From positions 1 to 26,246 of the forward strand of contig JACVCM010000044.1 of assembly GCA_016742125.1 (NCBI GenBank): a stretch of DNA of 26,246 nucleotides. The letters are read 5' to 3'. Every line of letters starts with the position of its first letter. Within the stretch, counting starts at the first letter, position 1. The notes under the pieces are model-generated. The model made no database searches, was not told the origin of the DNA, and worked only from the letters and a program-made list of their open reading frames with translations. A program made the translations under genes and the position numbers. Shown here piece after piece: positions 22,848 through 26,246 of the stretch. This stretch comes from Sphingomonadaceae bacterium. Its GTDB lineage: Bacteria > Pseudomonadota > Alphaproteobacteria > Sphingomonadales > Sphingomonadaceae.

Positions 22848-24088
22848 CGCGGCTTTGCTGCCGTCGCTTCAGCACCCCGCATGACCCGTAGCGCGTTGCC
22901 CTGTGCTATCTTGACGAGGTCGGCTTTGGAATAGCCGCGCCGGACCAGTTCGGCGAAAAGCGCTGGGTAGGTGGAGACATTCTCCAATCCGACGGGAAGT
23001 TCGTCGACGCCACCAAAGTCGCCGCCGATCCCGACATGGTCGATCCCGGCGACCTTGCGGATATGGTCGATATGGTCGGCAACCTGCGCCAGCGTAGCTT
23101 TGGGCTGCGGATTGGCGGCGATCCAGGCATCGACTGCCGCCTTTTCGCCTGCTGGATTGCCCGTGAATTCCAGCTTGGCTTTCCCTGCAACCGCGGCTTT
23201 CTCATATTCCCACTGCCGCCGCTCGGCCGAGGTAAATCCGGGCACGAACGTCACCATCACCACGCCGCCATTTTGCGGGAGGCGCTTCAGCACCGAATCG
23301 GGAACATTACGCGGATGCGGTGTGACCGCGCGCGCGTTACTATGGGTGAACAGCACCGGCGCTTTTGTCTGGTCGAGCACGTCGTGCATTGTCGCTTCGG
23401 ACACATGACTGAGATCGACAATCATCCCGAGCCGGTTCATCTCGGCAATGACTTCAAAACCGAAAGGTGACAGGCCGTCATGCTTGGGCGCATCAGTCGC
23501 GCTGTCGGCCCAGTCGGTGGTCAGACTGTGGGTGATCGTCATGTAGCGCGCACCGAGCGCATATGTCTGACGCAGTATTTCGAGCGAGCTACCAATGGAA
23601 TGCCCGCCCTCCATGCCGATGAGGGAGGCGATTTTCCCTTTCTTCATCGCTGTTTCGACCTCGGCAGCAGTCGAAGCATAGGCGAATGTTTCAGGGTAAC
23701 GTGCGATCATCTGACGGACGACATCGATTTGCTGGACCGTCCGTGTCACCGCCTCATGCTTGGGAAGACCGGCCTCGACATAAACCGACCAATATTGTCC
23801 GCCGAGAAATCCGGCTCGCGCAGTCGGAATATCGGTATGGGTTTTCGCCAGTGTTTCGGGCGGCAGGCCCTTCAGATCGAATTTGGAAAAGTCGCGGCCG
23901 AACAGTTCGGCAATCTGGTGAGGTGTATCATTGTGACCGTCGATAACGGGGGTTTTGGCGAGCACCTCTCGCGCAGTTGCTTCCGGAGATGCGGCAGAGG
24001 ATGGTACCGCGAAAGCGACAAGCGACAATATCGCCGGAGCCCACCAAAATCCCTGCAAACCTGCACGCGAAAATCTGTTTCCAGCCAT
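22844..24088 (-). CDS. M19 membrane-dipeptidase-family zinc peptidase, secreted
   Basis: This 414-residue protein is a renal-dipeptidase-type enzyme that cleaves dipeptides, in some relatives those with D-residues. The signal peptide spans about 1-32 (WWAPAILSLVAFAVPSSA). Metal ligands include His52 and Asp54 (VIDGHNDTP), the bridging Glu in SLIGMEGGHSIGSS, and His residues in DLSHVSEATMHDVL and FTHSNARAV; HVGIGGDFGGVDELP is a further signature. The ATG at 24088 is chosen because AAGGAG lies 9 bases upstream. An in-frame ATG at 24124 would place extra residues before the signal. The mRNA leader can fold so that part of this ribosome site is paired (24100-24132). It is convergent with the M20 gene. 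Confidence 0.9.
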   Translation of the reverse strand: MAGNRFSRAGLQGFWWAPAILSLVAFAVPSSAASPEATAREVLAKTPVIDGHNDTPHQIAELFGRDFSKFDLKGLPPETLAKTHTDIPTARAGFLGGQYWSVYVEAGLPKHEAVTRTVQQIDVVRQMIARYPETFAYASTAAEVETAMKKGKIASLIGMEGGHSIGSSLEILRQTYALGARYMTITHSLTTDWADSATDAPKHDGLSPFGFEVIAEMNRLGMIVDLSHVSEATMHDVLDQTKAPVLFTHSNARAVTPHPRNVPDSVLKRLPQNGGVVMVTFVPGFTSAERRQWEYEKAAVAGKAKLEFTGNPAGEKAAVDAWIAANPQPKATLAQVADHIDHIRKVAGIDHVGIGGDFGGVDELPVGLENVSTYPALFAELVRRGYSKADLVKIAQGNALRVMRGAEATAAKPR

Positions 24089-24099
24089 AATGCTTTCTC

Positions 24100-24132
24100 C
24101 TTGATGGATATTCTTTTCATCCATGCATCAAG
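24100..24132 (-). promoter_or_regulatory. Leader hairpin overlapping the ribosome site of the M19 peptidase gene
   Basis: On the minus strand CTTGATG (24132-24126) pairs with CATCAAG (24106-24100), and inside it GGAT pairs with ATCC. The 3' arm covers the first bases of AAGGAG (24102-24097). Folding would partly hide the ribosome site. Confidence 0.35.
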
Positions 24133-24175
24133 CTTGTGCGCGGGGGAAAGAATTTTTCCGGGCATGAATGTCATT

Positions 24176-24189
24176 TTGATCGAGATCAA
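24176..24189. promoter_or_regulatory. FNR/FixK-type box
   Basis: TTGATCGAGATCAA is an exact match to the TTGAT-N4-ATCAA consensus of Crp/FNR-family oxygen regulators, and the dyad extends to TTTGATC/GATCAAA at 24175-24190. A TAGAAA at 24212-24217 could be the -10 of the downstream gene, placing the box centre at about -41.5 from a start near 24224, the classic activating position. Confidence 0.65.
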
Positions 24190-24242
24190 AGTGTCCGATC
24201 AAGGACCTGGCTAGAAATGGCTCAAGCCAAAGGAGAAAATCG

Positions 24243-24668
24243 ATGAGTATCCATTATTCTGCCGAAACATTCGCCAATGCGCAGGTCATTAAGAGGGCGA
24301 CGCCGTTTCAAGTCCAGGTAAAGCGTAGTTTCGACCTGCCACCGGTTTTGCATGCCTTAACCGTGGGGCTTTATTTCGCCTTTCTAGGCGTGATGGCAAT
24401 TGCCTTTCAGGATCGCGGACTCATCATCCCGATGGCGATTTTCGTCGTCTACATCGTCATGGCCTTCGGCGTTCCGGCAATGTGGGTACGGATGAAGCCA
24501 GGCCATGATGGCGCAGCCTTGGCCTGGGCGGACTTCGGCCAGTCTGGCATCGACACGTTCACCGGCAATATGAGCGCCAAGGACGCGACAGGTCAGGTTC
24601 TGATACTTCCGCTGCTGATTCTTGGCTGGGGGTTGGCCATCGCCGTGATTGCGGCAGTGGTTCGCTAA
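24243..24668 (+). CDS. Small integral membrane protein of unknown function, FNR-box controlled
   Basis: I do not recognise this 141-residue protein. It has a polar N-terminus (1-33) and three likely membrane segments: about 35-55 (VLHALTVGLYFAFLGVMAIA), 59-82 (IIPMAIFVVYIVMAFGVPAM) and 119-140 (VLILPLLILGWGLAIAVIAA). Between the second and third is a hydrophilic loop with MKPGHDGAALAWADFGQSGID and TGNMSAKDATGQ. There are no cysteines and few histidines (His4, His37, His88), so heme or metal binding is not evident. AAAGGAG lies just before the ATG. The FNR box and -10 upstream suggest induction at low oxygen. It ends 4 bases before the stop of nadB on the other strand. Confidence 0.8.
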   Translation: MSIHYSAETFANAQVIKRATPFQVQVKRSFDLPPVLHALTVGLYFAFLGVMAIAFQDRGLIIPMAIFVVYIVMAFGVPAMWVRMKPGHDGAALAWADFGQSGIDTFTGNMSAKDATGQVLILPLLILGWGLAIAVIAAVVR

Positions 24669-24672
24669 AAGG

Positions 24673-26246
24673 TCACGGCGCCAAGATGGTATCGACTGCG
24701 TTCGTCGCCAAATCCGGATAATCCAGCGTGTAGTGAAGCCCGCGGCTTTCATGCCTAGACAGTGCGGAGCGAATTATAAGGTCCGCGACTTCGACAAGGT
24801 TGCGCAGTTCGATCAAGTCGGGCGTCACGCGAAAGTGGCTGTAATAATCCTCGACCTCGCGGCGGAGCAGATCGATCCGGTGTTTGGCGCGCTCAAGGCG
24901 CTTGGTCGTCCGCACGATGCCGACGAAATTCCACATGAACTGCCGGATTTCACGCCAGCACTGGGCAATGGCGACTTCTTCATCGCTGTCGGTCACGCGG
25001 CTTTCGTCCCAAGGGCGGATGGGCGGCGGGGGCGGCAAACGGTCCCAGTTGGCAACTATGTGCCGGGCGCAGGCGTCGCCAAAAACAAAACATTCGAGCA
25101 AGGAGTTGGAGGCGAGGCGGTTCGCGCCATGCAAGCCGCTTTGTGTTACCTCACCCGCTGCATATAGTCCCGGCGCATCGGTTCGGCCGTCAAGATCAAC
25201 AAGAACACCACCGCAGGTGTAATGCTGCGCAGGGACGACAGGGATTGGCTCCTTCGTGATGTCGATGCCGAGGCCCATAAGCTTTTCATAGATGTTGGGG
25301 AAATGCTCTTGCACGAACTCGGGCGGCTTGTGGCTGATATCGAGATGGACATAATCGAGGCCGTCGCGCTTGATCTCAGCATCATTGGCGCGCGCAACGA
25401 TGTCGCGTGGCGCAAGCTCTGCCCTGTCGTCATAATCGGGCATGTAACGATGGCCGGTCTTCGGGTTTTTCAGGATGCCGCCTTCACCGCGCACCGCCTC
25501 GGTAATCAGGAAGTTCTTGACCTCCAGATTATACAGGCAGGTCGGATGGAACTGCATGAATTCCATGTTCGAGATGCGGCATCCGGCGCGCCACGCCATC
25601 GCAATCCCGTCCCCGGTCGCGCCGCGCGGAGCGGTAGAGTAGAGATAAGTTCTCCCGGCCCCGCCGCTCGCCAATATCGTGGCGCGCGCGCAAAAGGTTT
25701 CGACTTTCCCCGTTTTGCGGTTCAGCGCATATACGCCATGGATACGGCCCGAGGTCGAAAAGCGTTCCTGATGCCGCCCCATCACAAGGTCGATCGCAAC
25801 CATATCAGGCACCAGGGTGATGTTGGGACTTGCCTTTGCCGCGGCCTCGAGTGCCTGCTGCACTGCCCAGCCCGTCGCATCGTCGACATGAACGATGCGG
25901 CGATGGCTGTGCCCGCCCTCACGGGTCAGATGCCATTCGCTTCCATCCAGATTGAAGGGGACGCCGAGTTTGGCCAGGCGCTCGATGGCCTCGGGCGCAT
26001 TCTCGACCACAAACTCTACCGTCGCGCGGTTGTTCAGACCTGCGCCGGCAACCATTGTGTCCTCGATATGACTTTCGAAAGTATCGCCCGGCTCCAATAC
26101 TGCGGCGATGCCCCCCTGCGCCCAGGCGGTGGCACCGTCAGACAGAGAACCCTTTGCGAGCACCGCCACCCTGTAATTCTGCGCAAGCTGGAGCGCTGCG
26201 GTCAGGCCCGCAGCGCCTGATCCGATGATTAGGACGTCGGCTTCCA
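24673..26246 (-). CDS. nadB: L-aspartate oxidase, nearly complete (5' end at window edge)
   Basis: NadB oxidises L-aspartate to iminoaspartate, the first step of de novo NAD synthesis, with FAD as cofactor. The frame is open to the right edge and gives about 524 residues. The first ones seen, EADVLIIGSGAAGLTAAL, are the FAD-binding Rossmann motif. Then come AKGSLSDGATAWAQGGIAAVL, HSHRRIVHVDDATGWAVQ, TGDGIAMAWRAGC, EFMQFHPTCLYN, HYTCGGVLVDLDGRTDAPGLYAAGEV (as HYTCGGVLVDLDGR and TDAPGLYAAGEV), GLHGANRLASNSLLECFVFG, and SRHESRGLHYTLDYPD, all typical of NadB. The last two bases of the window read TG on this strand just before Glu, so the start ATG may be cut by a single base. nadA and nadC are not in view. 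Confidence 0.95.
   Translation of the reverse strand, partial: EADVLIIGSGAAGLTAALQLAQNYRVAVLAKGSLSDGATAWAQGGIAAVLEPGDTFESHIEDTMVAGAGLNNRATVEFVVENAPEAIERLAKLGVPFNLDGSEWHLTREGGHSHRRIVHVDDATGWAVQQALEAAAKASPNITLVPDMVAIDLVMGRHQERFSTSGRIHGVYALNRKTGKVETFCARATILASGGAGRTYLYSTAPRGATGDGIAMAWRAGCRISNMEFMQFHPTCLYNLEVKNFLITEAVRGEGGILKNPKTGHRYMPDYDDRAELAPRDIVARANDAEIKRDGLDYVHLDISHKPPEFVQEHFPNIYEKLMGLGIDITKEPIPVVPAQHYTCGGVLVDLDGRTDAPGLYAAGEVTQSGLHGANRLASNSLLECFVFGDACARHIVANWDRLPPPPPIRPWDESRVTDSDEEVAIAQCWREIRQFMWNFVGIVRTTKRLERAKHRIDLLRREVEDYYSHFRVTPDLIELRNLVEVADLIIRSALSRHESRGLHYTLDYPDLATNAVDTILAP

Noticed and set aside
1..26246. CRISPR array, tRNA, rRNA, insertion sequence or prophage
   Set aside because: No regularly spaced direct repeats, tRNA-like cloverleaf, transposase or phage gene was seen on either strand.

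Overview
The window looks like chromosomal DNA from a sphingomonad-type alphaproteobacterium (Sphingomonadales, perhaps Sphingopyxis- or Sphingorhabdus-like). This rests on GC-rich codon use, an AlaC-type aminotransferase, paired acyl-CoA dehydrogenases, a class I PHA synthase with a phasin, a LOV-HTH protein of the Erythrobacter EL222 type, an hflK-hflC-degP cluster and a GC-rich inverted intergenic repeat. It is dense housekeeping and storage-metabolism DNA. I see no tRNA, rRNA, CRISPR array, transposase or prophage gene. No stretch longer than about 300 bases lacks a gene.

Layout. 1-3836 is a minus-strand group: a DEAD-box RNA helicase, the aminotransferase alaC, a hotdog thioesterase and the start of a lipoprotein-type methyltransferase. 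3929-5572 is phaC on the plus strand, divergent from the helicase across a 92-bp region. 5613-6380 is a convergent CsgG/HfaB-like secreted protein. 6596-9061 holds two acyl-CoA dehydrogenases that probably form one mixed enzyme, separated by a REP-like inverted repeat and followed by a phasin gene. 9991-12348 holds clpS, murA and a blue-light LOV-HTH regulator. Then come a structured intergenic stretch that may encode a small RNA and, on the minus strand, phaB translationally coupled to a small ribbon-helix-helix protein. 13686-17928 is a tightly coupled minus-strand operon mrp - molybdopterin oxidoreductase - hemH. 18000-22847 reads hflK-hflC-degP-M20 peptidase. 22844-24088 is an M19 dipeptidase. 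A small membrane protein behind an FNR-type box follows, and the window ends inside nadB.

How the parts fit. PHA storage runs through much of the first half: phaC, phasin and phaB are all here, with acyl-CoA dehydrogenases beside them. The 15-mer TTGTGCAGTGCAACA occurs twice at the phasin promoter and once, inverted, between phaC and the RNA helicase. It resembles a PhaR operator, so storage genes and an RNA helicase may share one regulator. No phaR or phaA is in the window. Two membrane quality-control functions (HflKC and DegP) sit together, and ClpS supplies the N-degron adaptor.

Regulatory signals that stand out are the shared 15-mer, an 18-bp perfect palindrome in the acyl-CoA dehydrogenase promoter, a canonical FNR/FixK box placed at about -41.5 of a likely promoter, and likely leaderless starts for clpS and murA. 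All assignments come from reading motifs by eye; no database search was run.
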